In this document: piece by piece, positions 26,103 through 36,117 of the stretch
Position numbering within the stretch: position 1 is the first letter of the stretch
Layout of the letters: each line of letters starts with the position of its first letter
Assembly (NCBI GenBank): GCA_017311185.1
Contig: JAESUZ010001522.1
Span: 682,001-746,000 of the forward strand
DNA from: Proteles cristata cristata
Taxonomy: Eukaryota; Chordata; Mammalia; Carnivora; Hyaenidae
DNA length: 64,000 bases
Direction: 5' to 3'
Notes under the pieces: model-generated
Seen by the model: the letters and a program-made list of their open reading frames with translations, nothing else
Database searches by the model: none
Told to the model about the DNA's origin: nothing
Program-made: the position numbers and the translations under genes

Positions 26103-27439
26103 GCTCTGTAGAGAGTATTAGCTCTGCAAAAATGAATGAAACAGACATAATTCAAGGAAGAGAATAGAGAAGGGAAAACTAACAAAATTGTGCATTTAAT
26201 TAGAAATAACAGAGTACCCTGAAAGACACGAATTGGCTGAGGCAAGCATTCTAGTGCTTCTATGAGAGACACAATGCCTTCTTGGAGCAAAGGGCATCAT
26301 CTGCAGTTCAGCTGGTATAACCTGCACCAATTATCTGCAACGGTCCTCATGCATGTGCTTGCTGTATACAAGAGTGATTACAACAAAGGACAAATCACAT
26401 TATTATATTTTCCTCCTTACTTAATGTGGTTAGGGACTTTGTCATGTGATCTTTCTGTACAAACTAGAATAAACCTGTGAACCCTGCTTAACTAACCTTC
26501 TGATAGCATAGAATTTAGGTTCTTTTTCCCCTCTAATTGTCATTGACATCTCAGAGATCTTAATCTCTACCAGGAGAAGTTGGAAATTTGCATTTTGAGG
26601 CCAAGGGTATATATATTCCATTAAAATTTGAATCTATTATCTTTCCAATATTTCATAGAGGATTTCCTTTAGGTCTTCTGATAATCTTGCCTGGACCAGA
26701 AAACTAACCACATGTAGTAACATATACACTGCTCCTGTAGATGCTTATATTCTCTTTCTCACTAAATTAGAAATTAGTTGTAGTAATATATGGTTCATAA
26801 ATTCTAATAGATGTAGGAAATACACATCAAATCCCTTCACCAGACTTTCTACTAAAAAAATAAATAGTAGCCTCTGAAAAATTACTTTCCTGGTTTATTT
26901 TTGTTTTTCAAACACCCCTTATTAAGTTAGAACAAGTTGATTGATTTGATGTGTAGTAATAAAAGTTTTAAACTAACCAGTGTCAGTATCCAGTAGAGGG
27001 TCCAATTTTATCACGTATCAGAATGTTTTATTTCCTACAATACAGGCTTAATGCCAAATCAAGGACCGATAATTGTTCCAGAGATTCTATGCCAGTTGAA
27101 ACAGTTCTTTAGGGCCTGCAACTGGTCAGCAGAGGATTTTGGGACTTTTCTTAAAGATGGATTAATAGTCACACCATTTGCAAGTAAATATTTGCCAGAG
27201 TAGATCATGGAGCTTATGGATAATGGATAATGGAGATAAATAATAGTAGATTCATAAATATAGATCATAGAAAATGGAAATTATGCTGACTAAATTCGCT
27301 GTCCAGCCCAAATCATTCCACAAAACTACAACTGTCCAAGGCCTGAAGCACAGCAGAAACCAGAGACGAGAGGTTGTAAAGGATGTAATCACATCCCTGT
27401 GTCCCTGTGAAGCTGATGCTCTCAGATGATATCTGAATA
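26103..27439. other. Single-copy AT-rich DNA
   Basis: No gene or repeat recognised. Confidence 0.45.
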
Positions 27440-27690
27440 CAAAGTTATGGGGTAGAGGGTCTGGGGTGTGGAATATGGGGTATGGGTTGTGGGATATGGA
27501 GTATGAGGTATGGGGTATGGGGTCTGAAGTCTGGGGTCAGGAGTATGGGGTATGGAGTATGGGGTATGGGATCTGGAGTATGGGGTATGGAGCATGGAGT
27601 ATGGGATATGGGTTGTGGTGTATGGAGTATGGGGTATGAAGTTTGGGGTATGGGGTATGGAGTAGGGGTACAGGGTATGGAAGACAGAGT
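27440..27690 (+). repeat. G-rich heptamer minisatellite, (TATGGGG/TATGGAG)n
   Basis: About 250 bases built from 7-base units TATGGGG, TATGGAG, TATGGGT, TCTGGGG and TCTGGAG. Runs of four Gs recur at short spacing. A plus-strand open frame of 82 codons (27482-27730) is the periodic GYGVWGMG-like readout of the repeat, not a gene. Confidence 0.95.
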
Positions 27691-28374
27691 AGTGCTGATG
27701 TTATGTGAGGAAAAGTGCTGCTGGCCCTAGAAAGCCTCTGAAGACAAAACTAAAAAATTGGGAAAGAGCTGAAGTCTTGCCAGAAGCGCTGAAATTGATT
27801 TTCTCTGACTTTGCCAAACCTGTCGGGTGTAGTATGTTGCTCTTTTTCAGCAATAGATTTTTATTTATTTTCTAGATGAGTTATTTGGAGTTTTCTGGCC
27901 CTGTTACATGGAAAAGCAAAGCATACTTTACTGAATGTATCCATGAGCCTACGACTATGTTTGTGAGGAAAATAATGATGCTGAGACTGAGACCATGCAA
28001 GACCACCTGTTCTGAGTGTCACAGTCTGGGACTGAGTCTGTGATTTAACAGAGCCTACCTGTGCTGTTAGCTATGTCTAGTGGCACAACGGGCTGTCACC
28101 TTGGACGCCCTGATGCTCTTGGGCAAGTGGTTTGGTCATGCCAGACTTAGTACATTTGTCAATTAAATAGGGTTCACAAACTCCAGGGATGTGATGGAGC
28201 CCTTGAGGGTGAGGGTTAAATTTTCAGGAATTTTGTGAGTTGGGTGATATCACTAGGTATCTCAATGGGCTGTGGCAGGAACACTTATAGCATGCAAATC
28301 AGCAATACTCAAATCTGGGCTTCCCTTCTCTCCCCACCCCCATCCCTAGAGTCAGGGGTTAAAGTTGACCTGCA
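27691..28374. other. Single-copy DNA
   Basis: No gene or confident repeat recognised. Confidence 0.4.
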
Positions 28375-28500
28375 TGCGGCTAGTGAAATCAGTCTTACGG
28401 GACTGCTGTGAGAATTGAATGGTATAATCTATGTAAGGAAGTGTCTGATCATAAATTCTCTGACAATGACAGTCATTTTACTAGTGTTACTATTATTCAA
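28375..28500 (+). repeat. MIR-like SINE relic
   Basis: GGGACTGCTGTGAGAATTGA followed by ATGGTATAATCTATGTAAGG matches the conserved 3' part of a MIR element. Boundaries are approximate. Confidence 0.45.
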
Positions 28501-28647
28501 CATAAGCTGTGTAACAGACTATTTGTACATGTAACAGTTTTCCTAGTTTCTTTTGTTTTCTTGGTTACCCCTCCCTACTGTATTCATTTCCTAGAGCTGC
28601 CATAACAAAGTACCACAAACTGGGTGGCTTAAAAACAATAGAAATTT

Positions 28648-28712
28648 CTCTCTCCCTGTCTCTCTCCTAGAAATAAATAAAACATTAAAAAAAAATAAAA
28701 TTAATCATAAAA
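28648..28712 (+). mobile_element. 5'-truncated SINE tail fragment (first part of composite)
   Basis: Only the last part of a SINE is present: CTCTCTCCCTGTCTCTCTCC, TAGAAATAAATAAAACATT and A-rich sequence. An AT-rich linker ending in ATAAAA follows, then the head of the next full SINE. It has no 3' target-site duplication of its own; the duplication encloses both parts. Confidence 0.85.
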
Positions 28713-28940
28713 GGGGCGCCTGGGTGGCTTAGCCGGTTAAGCGTCCGACTTTCGCTTAGGTCATGATCTCGCGGTTCGTGGGTTGGAGCCCCGCGTCGGG
28801 CTCTGTGCTGACTGCCAGCTCAGAGCCTGGAGCCTGTTTCAGTCTGTGACTCCCTCTCTCTCTGACCCTCCCCTGCTCGCGCTGTCTCTCTCTCTGTCTC
28901 TCTCCTAGAAATAAATAAAACATTAAAAAAAAAAACAAAA
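28713..28940 (+). mobile_element. CAN-SINE, full length, young subfamily (second part of composite)
   Basis: Complete and CpG-rich. Head GGGGCGCCTGGGTGGCTTAG, TTTCGCTTAGGTCATGATC, TCGCGGTTCGTGGG, CTGCCAGCTCAGAGCCTGGA, GTTTCAGTCTGTGACTCC and CCTAGAAATAAATAAAACA. The 17-base duplication (AAAAACAATAGAAATTT at 28631-28647; AAAACCAATAGAAATTT at 28941-28957) surrounds the whole 293-bp composite. Confidence 0.96.
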
Positions 28941-29504
28941 AAAACCAATAGAAATTTATTGTCTTATAGTTTTGGAGGCCAGAAGTCTGAAATCAGAGTG
29001 CTGACTGGGGTATTCTCTCCGTGAAACATATAGGAGAATCTCACCTCTTCCTCGCTTTCTGTGATTTTTGCTTTCATCTGTGGAACTCCTGTGTCTGCTC
29101 CCATTGTCACAGGCCATTCTGCAGCTGTGTCTCTACCTTCACCCATTTGTCTTCTTGTAAGGCCCTACTCCATTACAACCTCAACTTAACTAATTACATC
29201 TACAATGGCCTGGTTTCCAAATAAGGTCACATTCTGAAGTCTCAGGGGCAGGGCTTCAACATATGTTTTTGGAGAGGACACAATTTAGCCCATAGCTTCT
29301 ATCTAGCCCTGTCTGAATTGGTCTTTCAGAGTGCCTCTACAGCACTGATCAGTTCATCTCCACTTGCAGTCCATCTGTTTCAATTTGCTCTGACTGTTCA
29401 TCTGTAGCTTGAAAAAGTTGTAAGATATATTTTAATGTTGAACAAAGCATTACTTTGGGCAACTACTGGGGTAGTTTATACTGAAGAAACAAAAATACAT
29501 TTAT

Positions 29505-29720
29505 TTATTTTTTTTAATGTTTTTATCTATTTCTAGGAGATAGAGAGACAGCGCGAGCAGGGGAGGGTCAGAAAGAGAGGGAGTCACAGGCTGAAACAGG
29601 CTCCAGGCTCTGAGCTGGCAGCCAGCACAGAGCCCGACGCGGGGCTCGAACCCACGAACTGCGAGATCATGACCCAAGCGAAAGTCGGACGCTTAACCGA
29701 CTAAGCCACCCAGGCGCCCC
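29505..29720 (-). mobile_element. CAN-SINE, full length, young subfamily
   Basis: Reverse-strand copy with head CCGACTAAGCCACCCAGGCG at the right end. It has a CTAGGAGATAGAGAGACAGCG tail side and a GCCAGCACAGAGCCCGACGC body. Perfect 15-bp target-site duplication CAAAAATACATTTAT at 29490-29504 and 29721-29735. Confidence 0.97.
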
Positions 29721-29735
29721 CAAAAATACATTTAT

Positions 29736-30454
29736 AAAGCATTAAATATCAAGCATTGTTCAATATGTACAAATTAGAGATGCATGAAAGATAGATTAGC
29801 CTTCAAGGAAGTGAGTAGGGGAAATGAATGCACAAAATCTCATCCACACAATATTCTATGGTAGCTACGTGCATGTGTGTGTGCCTTAGAAGCATATAAG
29901 ACACCAGGCCTGTGGACCCTTGGGCAAGTGGGGAGGGAAGACAGGAAAAACCTCTGGGATGATTTAAACTGGGCAAGAGGGAAACCAAAGTTTAAGTATT
30001 CACATTCCTTAGCTTCCAACACATAAACATATGTTTTAAAAGCCATTTTTTGCTACTTTTCTTCCCCAGGTCTTTTTGGTGGTCATACTGTCCAAGTAGT
30101 AGACACAGGTGGCACTTATCTTTTAAACCTGTATAAAGTGTAAATGATCAAGCTTCTTAATACAGGCTGGGCATTCTGAGTCATGGGTCACTTAATTGTG
30201 TGCTCTAAGGAAGATTTTTTAGGGGTTTCCATGCATATATTAGATGAATAACCTGCAATTATTGACTTTCCTATACAATCTCATGATTTTTAACAATTTT
30301 CTTAGTGTGTGGATTTAAATAGCCAAGAATGTCAGAAGTATTAACAACCAGTTTGTAGGAAACCTGTATCCAGTCTATGAATTGGAAAAATAAATTGGAT
30401 AGCACACATATTATAGCCAATTATGTAAATGTCAGTAATAATAAAATAAAGGGG
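29736..30454. other. Single-copy AT-rich DNA
   Basis: No gene or repeat recognised. Confidence 0.45.
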
Positions 30455-30600
30455 AAGAGCCTTTAGAGTCAAAGAGATCAGAAGTTGATTTCTGGCTCTG
30501 TGTTTTATGAGCTGTGTGACCTTTTAATAATGTTATATCATATGGTTATTGTAAAAATCAAATTAAATGACATAGAGAGACAGAGTGGGCACTAGAATCA
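30455..30600 (+). repeat. MIR-like SINE relic
   Basis: TTCTGGCTCTGTGTTTTATG, GAGCTGTGTGACCTTT and TTATTGTAAAAATCAAATTA follow the order of the MIR core and 3' segment. Confidence 0.5.
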
Positions 30601-30874
30601 GAGTAAAGCTCAGATTTCATATGTTAAGTTTAGTTTCTATATCAACAAAATGAAGATAAGTAATGTACGTTATAGAGAAATAGGTATGTGCTGATATAAT
30701 CTAATCTCATATGACAACCTAGTCTTGACCATGGGGTCTCTGTCACAACTCCTCAACTCTGCTGCTATAGCAAGAAAACCATGTGACAATATGTAAATAA
30801 AACACATTTATTTGAACATATCTACGTTCCACAAAAAACTTATGAGCATTAAAATTTAAATTTCACATAATTTT

Positions 30875-31095
30875 TTCTTTTTTTCTTTTTTTAAATGTTT
30901 TTTTTTTATTTCTGAGAGAGAGACAGTGTGAGCAGGGGAGGGTCAGAGAGAGAGGGAGACACAGAATCCGAAGCAGACTCCAGGCTCTGAGCTAGTTGTC
31001 AGCAGAGAGCCTGATGTGGGGCTCGAACCCATGAACCATGAGATCATGACCTGAGCTGAAGTTGGACACTTAACTGACAGCCACCCAGGCGCCCC
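30875..31095 (-). mobile_element. CAN-SINE, full length (part of composite)
   Basis: Reverse-strand SINE with T-rich tail on the left. The body contains AGCAGACTCCAGGCTCTGAG and GCTCGAACCCATGAACC, and the head CAGCCACCCAGGCGCCCC ends at 31095. An 18-bp duplication (TAAATTTCACATAATTTT at 30857-30874; TAAATTTCATATAATTTT at 31171-31188) encloses this copy together with the fragment at 31096-31170. Confidence 0.95.
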
Positions 31096-31170
31096 ACTTT
31101 TATAAATTTTTTGTAATGTTTTTATTTATTTCTGAGAGAGAGAGAGAGAGTGAGCAGGGAAGGGTCAGAG
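31096..31170 (-). mobile_element. 5'-truncated SINE tail fragment (part of composite)
   Basis: On the minus strand it reads as a SINE 3' end (CT repeats, CAGAAATAAATAAAAACATT, A-rich) joined through an AT-rich linker ending ATAAAAGT to the head of the neighbouring full SINE. There is no separate duplication, so it probably arrived with that copy. Confidence 0.85.
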
Positions 31171-31245
31171 TAAATTTCATATAATTTTCATGTGGAACGA
31201 AATGCTATTCTTTTCCAACCATTTAAATATGTAAAAATCTTTCTT

Positions 31246-31464
31246 TTTTAAATTTTTTAAAAAATGTTTATTTATTTTGAGAGAGAGAAACAGACAGAGT
31301 GCCAGCAGGAGAAGGCCAGAGAGAGAGGGAGACAGAATCTGAAGCAGGTTCCAGGCTCTGAGCTCTCAGCACAGAGTCCAAAACGGGGCTTGAACCCATG
31401 AGCAGTGAGATCATGACCTGAGCTGAAGTCTGACGCTCAACAGACTGAGCCACCCAGGTGCCCC
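31246..31464 (-). mobile_element. CAN-SINE, full length
   Basis: Reverse-strand SINE with tail TGTTTATTTATTTTGAGAGAG, body CTCTGAGCTCTCAGCACAGA and head GACTGAGCCACCCAGGTGCCCC. Imperfect duplication ATGTAAAAATCTTTCTT / ATGTAAATATCTTTCTT at about 31229-31245 and 31471-31487. Confidence 0.94.
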
Positions 31465-31604
31465 TAAAAAATGTAAATATCTTTCTTACCTGTAATTTGC
31501 CAAGCTGTGATCTATAAACCATTATGGAACAACCCTTGAGTCTATGGATATGATTTTTGTTTGGTGTAGATAATAGCTGCTTTCATTTTATTGTTCATTT
31601 TTAA

Positions 31605-31735
31605 AATAATGTTATTGGAGCATTTGTCATATTTCAGACCCTATGATAATACCTACATAATCTTATTTAACTTTCCTAAGAACACCTGGAGGTAGGAAGT
31701 CCTTCCTCTAAGTTGATGAATAAAAGGTTGTAATG
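31605..31735 (-). repeat. MIR-like SINE relic
   Basis: GAGCATTTGTCATATTTCAG, AATCTTATTTAACTTTCCTA and GGAGGTAGGAAG match the reverse complement of a MIR 3' half. Confidence 0.5.
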
Positions 31736-31764
31736 ACAAAGTAAATATTTAAATAGATTCCAGG

Positions 31765-31977
31765 GTGGGGTGCCTGGTGGCTCAGCCGATTGAGCATCCG
31801 GCCTTGGATCAGGTCATGATCTCAGGTTCGTGGGTTTGAGCCCTACATCCGGCTCTGTGCGGACAGCTCTGAGCCTGGAGTCTGCTTTGGATTCTGTGTC
31901 TTCCTCTCTCTCTGTCCCTCCCCCACTGATCCTCTGTTTCCCTCTGTCTCAATAATAAATAAACAAAAAAATTTTAG
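31765..31977 (+). mobile_element. CAN-SINE, full length
   Basis: Head GTGGGGTGCCTGGTGGCTCA, GGTTCGTGGGTTTGAGCCCT and CAATAATAAATAAACAAA tail. Perfect 12-bp duplication ATAGATTCCAGG at 31753-31764 and 31978-31989. Confidence 0.95.
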
Positions 31978-32199
31978 ATAGATTCCAGGAAATTCTTGGT
32001 AGGGTGGAAAAGTTGGCTGTATAAACAAGGTTACTGCCCTCAAAGAATTTATGCTCTGGAGAGGAGAAATTTAATGAACAGACAAAAAATCAAAGTATAA
32101 GATCCTTACAAATTTTATGAAGGAAATAGAAAGACACATATAATAGAGAAGGCTAGAGAAAACCAAAACATCCTGGTAAAACCTTCAGATAGAGTATTC

Positions 32200-33010
32200 A
32201 TGAAAGTTCTCTGCAGTGGTGATATTGGAGCAGAGATGCAGAGACCAAGAGTTAACCAGCCATGGGAGGAGTCAGGGCAAGCCCCCAAGGATGGCATGGG
32301 CTTGAAACAAGCAGGTCAGTATGACAAGAGTAAGTTTCAGAAAGAGTGGAGAGAGATGAGGTAGGAGAGGTAGGTGGGGCAATTTATGTAGGGTCAATAA
32401 GCCATACCAATGAATTTGCTTTTTATTACAAACCTATCAGAAAGTTATTAACATGGTTTAGAAGGAGAGTGGCTGATGTGCAATGAATGGTTATACAAGG
32501 TCAAATTCAGGAATTAGAAGTCCAGTGAGAAGACTCTCCTAGTATTTCTAAAGGGAGATGATGGTGGTTTCGACAAGGAGGTGAGATCAGAAGCAGCACC
32601 AGCAGACATTGAATTGATAGGATTTGCTGACAAAGTAACTTTTAAAAAATGAGGAAAAGAGAGGAATCAAGGATGAGCTATAGGCTTTTGGTTTACACAC
32701 CTGGATGGATTGTGCTATGATTTGTTGATATATCAATAGATCAGATTGGGGTAGAAAGTCAAGACTTTTATTTCAACATTATATATTCATGTGGCTCTTC
32801 TAAGACAACAGCTGACTATATGGTTCTGGATTAAAAAGAGAGGTTAGAACTGGAGATATAAATCTGGGATTCATCTGCTGGTGGGTGATGGTCAAAACCC
32901 TTGGGTTACATGATATCAACCAGGGAAAATATAAATGGAGACCCAGGGAAAAGCCTTGGGACATTTAAAATTAAGCTTCTGAGAAGTGAGGGTTGACCAA
33001 TGTCGTAGAA
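32200..33010 (-). mobile_element. L2 LINE fragment, reverse orientation
   Basis: The plus strand carries the reverse complement of L2 ORF-derived words: TAGGATTTGCTGACAAAG, GGAATCAAGGATGAGCTATA and GAGATATAAATCTGGGATTC, then CCAGGGAAAAGCCTTGGGAC. L2 is an ancient CR1-clade LINE and inactive in placental mammals. The left boundary is uncertain: a MIR/L2-like segment (CCTCAAAGAATTTATGCTCT) starts near 32037. Confidence 0.65.
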
Positions 33011-34103
33011 GCATATGGTATTCCAGAATCCACATGCAGAAAGTGTTTCAAAGGGGTTCGTTACTTAGTTAACTCTGGCAAGAAACTCACTCAAAATAGG
33101 TATCAGTACAAGGCCAAGCTATGTCTTGGAATCACACTGTCTCCTACATCCTATGGGCCTTCTACAGCGTCTTGTTTCTGGGTTAACTAACAATTTCCCA
33201 ATTTGATGGTGCATTCATGTTCTATATTTCAAATTCTGGTAGTCTTCTTAATGCCCATCATTGCTTCTCAATAAAGTTAATAATGTTTTATTTTAATTAA
33301 AGTTCTAAGTTGTGCAGGATACTGTTGATTTTAGGTCACCTCTCTGCCTTTGAATTTGGGGCCGACTTATTTACGCTCAAATATTAATGGATCATCTAAA
33401 ATCATTCACCTAACTATTTCTCTAGTTTTTTTTTAATGTCAGAATAGAACAAAAATATTCTTATATGCCTTTTCCAACCACATATTTTTATTCCACTTGA
33501 ATATTTAAAATAAGAAATATGGAATTGCTTCTTATTAATCAAAAGCAATTATAATAATTCTAAGAATACAAGAAAAAAAAACTTTGATGCTGTCCTTTAA
33601 GACTATGGTTTATATTTCATAGTACTAACTTATAATTATGAATTATGTATCTTGGTTTTCTAATTAAACTGACACTGTGATTTTGTGATTTATGATTTGT
33701 GATTACATGAGGTATGTGAGTTAAGTACTGCAATTCAATATAATGGTTATACAGTTGTAAAGCCGATTCATAACTGGAAGGTAAGGCTAATTGTATATGA
33801 CAAGAGAGAAAGAAGAAAATTATGAGACACTATAATAATGACTTCATGCGCTATTGTAAATCTAGTATGATGATGATGTAACACAACACTTCAGACTTAA
33901 AATGCCATTAAGAGATTCTAGTGATCCAACTTATGAGCAAAATAGATTTAAACTACCAGTAAATTACCATTTTAGTGTAAAATTTTCTAAAACATACATT
34001 AAAATATTAACAGTTAAGAGTTTAGAAAATTCACAATAACACATGAAATAACTGGGTTAAAAATTTAATATATTTTTAAAAAGGGTATGTAAAAAAAAGC
34101 CAC
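33011..34103. other. Single-copy AT-rich DNA
   Basis: No gene or confident repeat. A short imperfect GTGATTT-type tandem lies near 33677-33715. Confidence 0.45.
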
Positions 34104-34244
34104 ATGCATCCCCCCACATGCACACACACACATACTACCCCTCAAACCCCCTAATACAAGTTCATTTGTTTAAACCACTAACATTGATCAACCAGGAAAA
34201 ATACTTAAGAACTCACACTCATCCCCTACCAGTTATGCATGTGT

Positions 34245-34279
<35 letters not shown>

Positions 34280-34280
34280 T
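34104..34280. repeat. CA-rich then (GT)n microsatellites
   Basis: A CA-rich run sits at about 34112-34132. A (GT)n array of about 20 dinucleotides lies at about 34237-34277. The plus-strand cysteine/valine open frame here is the microsatellite readout. Confidence 0.95.
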
Positions 34281-34797
34281 GTGTATCTTTGCATGTAGCT
34301 TAAGAAAAATTTTATTTCATTAAAAATTTAAATAGTCTTCTGTGAAAAAAGTTTTCTAGTTCATTGTTTATACCCTGATTCTTTATTCCTCTCTTTATAT
34401 CTCTCTTTTCTATTTTTCTATTTCAGCTTCCAGGTGAGTTTTACCTGTTAAATATTTAACCAGATTTTTTTCTTTAAGCCTTATGTTTTCAAAAAAATTT
34501 TTTCCAATGTATGATTTCTTTTTTATCCTTTCAAAATAATATCAGGCACCAGTAGGGCTTCATAGGGCTAAATTCCAGTAGCAAATGGGATTGGCATCAT
34601 TTAATTCCTGCACTTTGAATATATTTGCAAGAGAGTTAAGTTTAAGCAAGCCAAAATTTATTTAAGGGCAGTAAACATTTATTGACTCTCAACTGTGTAT
34701 GTAGATATCTATCTCATCCTTGGCACCAAGTCTGCACAATCCCTGCATACCACTAAGACCCATGAATAGCTGACGGACACATTTACTGAGCAATAAA
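34281..34797. other. Single-copy AT-rich DNA
   Basis: No gene seen. A MIR-like segment (AAACATTTATTGACTCTCAA) may lie near 34670-34760. Confidence 0.4.
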
Positions 34798-34814
34798 TTA
34801 AAAATATACCTATT

Positions 34815-35022
34815 TGGGGCTCCTGGGTGGCTTAGTCGGTTGAGCGTCCGACTTTCGCTTAGGTCATGATCTCGCGATTCGTGGGTTTGAGCCCCGCGTC
34901 GTGCTCTGTACTGACTGCCAGCTCAGAGCCTGGAGCCCATTTCAGACTCTGTACCTCCCTCTCTCTCTGACCCTACCCTGCTCACGCTGTCTCTCTCTCC
35001 TAGAAATAAATTAAAAATATAT
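34815..35022 (+). mobile_element. CAN-SINE, full length, young subfamily
   Basis: Head GGGGCTCCTGGGTGGCTTAG, CGACTTTCGCTTAGGTCATG, CTGCCAGCTCAGAGCCTGGA and CCTAGAAATAAATTAAAA. Related ATATACCTATT segments flank it (ending 34814, and at about 35023-35033), with AT slippage in the tail. Confidence 0.95.
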
Positions 35023-35034
35023 ATATACCTATTA

Positions 35035-35454
35035 ATGTAGCCAAGAATTTGAGCCTGTAGATGCTGAAGAGCATCAAGCATAAGATAAGAGACAGCTGAT
35101 GAAGGTAGCCAGGTCCCTTTGAAACTTCTTGCCCCGTATTTTTATAGACATTAAATTTGCCATATATTAACTTATGTAGACAATTTATTAACTAGGGTGT
35201 TCAGATTTTTCCCCAAATATTGCTCACAACCTAATCTTTTGTCCTAATTTTTTAAAAAAGTGTATTTTTTATTTTAGAAAAAATAAGAGAAACCAGCAAC
35301 TAATAAGTAGTATTGGCAGGTAGATCGTTGATATACATAAAGTATATATGAGGAATATAACACAGCTACTAGTTACATCCTAGAGGAAGGAACCAAGCAG
35401 GTGTTGATGTCCAGTATACTATAGGATTATAGAGCTCAAGGAGATACTTAGAGA
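35035..35454. other. Single-copy AT-rich DNA
   Basis: No gene or repeat recognised. Confidence 0.4.
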
Positions 35455-35575
35455 TTATAAAATGTGATTCTTATTTTAAAGATGAAGAAACTGAGGCACT
35501 CAGAAGTAAATTGTGTGTCAGAATTGGATTAAAATGGAAACCCCTAGCTTCCAATTCTGAGTTTTTACCATATCA
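35455..35575 (-). repeat. MIR-like SINE relic
   Basis: TTTAAAGATGAAGAAACTGA, GGCACTCAGAAGTAAATTG and AATGGAAACCCCTAGC follow the reverse complement of the MIR core. Confidence 0.5.
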
Positions 35576-35810
35576 TGTGATCAGCAATGAATCTCTGGTG
35601 AAAAACTGTTAATCAAAATAATGAATGTTACATAGTTTTTGTTCTCTATAGGGTATCATGAGAGACTTTTTTCATTCTGTATTCTTTTATTTTACTAAGT
35701 TCACAAAGTGCACTTCTATTCCAAAATGCATACTAATTTTTCTTCAAATTCTATAATGTATGACAGAATTTTGTGAATTTTGATATTTAATGTTACATAT
35801 TGAAAAGTTG

Positions 35811-36116
35811 GGAAGGTGCCTGGGTAGCTCAGTCCTTAAGCATCTGTCTTCAGCTCAGGTCATGATCTCTGAGTTGGTGAGTTCGAGTCCCATAGCTGGT
35901 GAGCTTGAGTCCTGCTTTGGGTGAGCCTCACCTCTCTCTCTCTCTCTCTCTCTGCCTGTCATGGGATTCTCGCTCTCTTTCTCTGCCCCTCACTCACTTG
36001 TGCCCTCTTTCTCTGTCTTAGAAATAAAATAAAATAAAATAAATAAAATAAAATAAATAAAATAAAATAAAATAAAAATAAAATAAAATAAATAAAATAA
36101 AATAATAAAATAAAAT
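35811..36116 (+). mobile_element. CAN-SINE with expanded AAATA tail
   Basis: Decayed head (AAGGTGCCTGGGTAGCTCAG) and CAGCTCAGGTCATGATCTC. It has an internal imperfect duplication around GGTGAGTTCGAGTCCC / GGTGAGCTTGAGTCC and a (CT)n run at 35935-35953. The A-rich tail has become an (AAATA/AAAT)n microsatellite at about 36022-36116. Confidence 0.9.
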
Positions 36117-36117
36117 A

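Larger units (their letters stand above)
28579..29296 (-). mobile_element. MaLR-type LTR relic (MLT1/MST-like), split by a SINE composite
   Basis: The plus strand is the reverse complement of a mammalian apparent LTR retrotransposon LTR. It starts with TGTATTCATTTCCTAGAGCTGC, CATAACAAAGTACCACAAAC and TGGGTGGCTTAAAA, and ends with AACATATGTTTTTGGAGAGG and ACACAATTTAGCCC. It is an ancient solo-type endogenous retroelement LTR with no internal genes. The SINE composite at 28648-28940 landed inside it. Confidence 0.85.

Noticed and set aside
27482..27730. 82-codon open frame with periodic Gly/Tyr/Trp/Met
   Set aside because: It is the readout of the 7-base minisatellite; the period forces the pattern.
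34104..34280. CRISPR-like direct repeats
   Set aside because: Simple dinucleotide arrays in vertebrate DNA; no spacers and no array structure.
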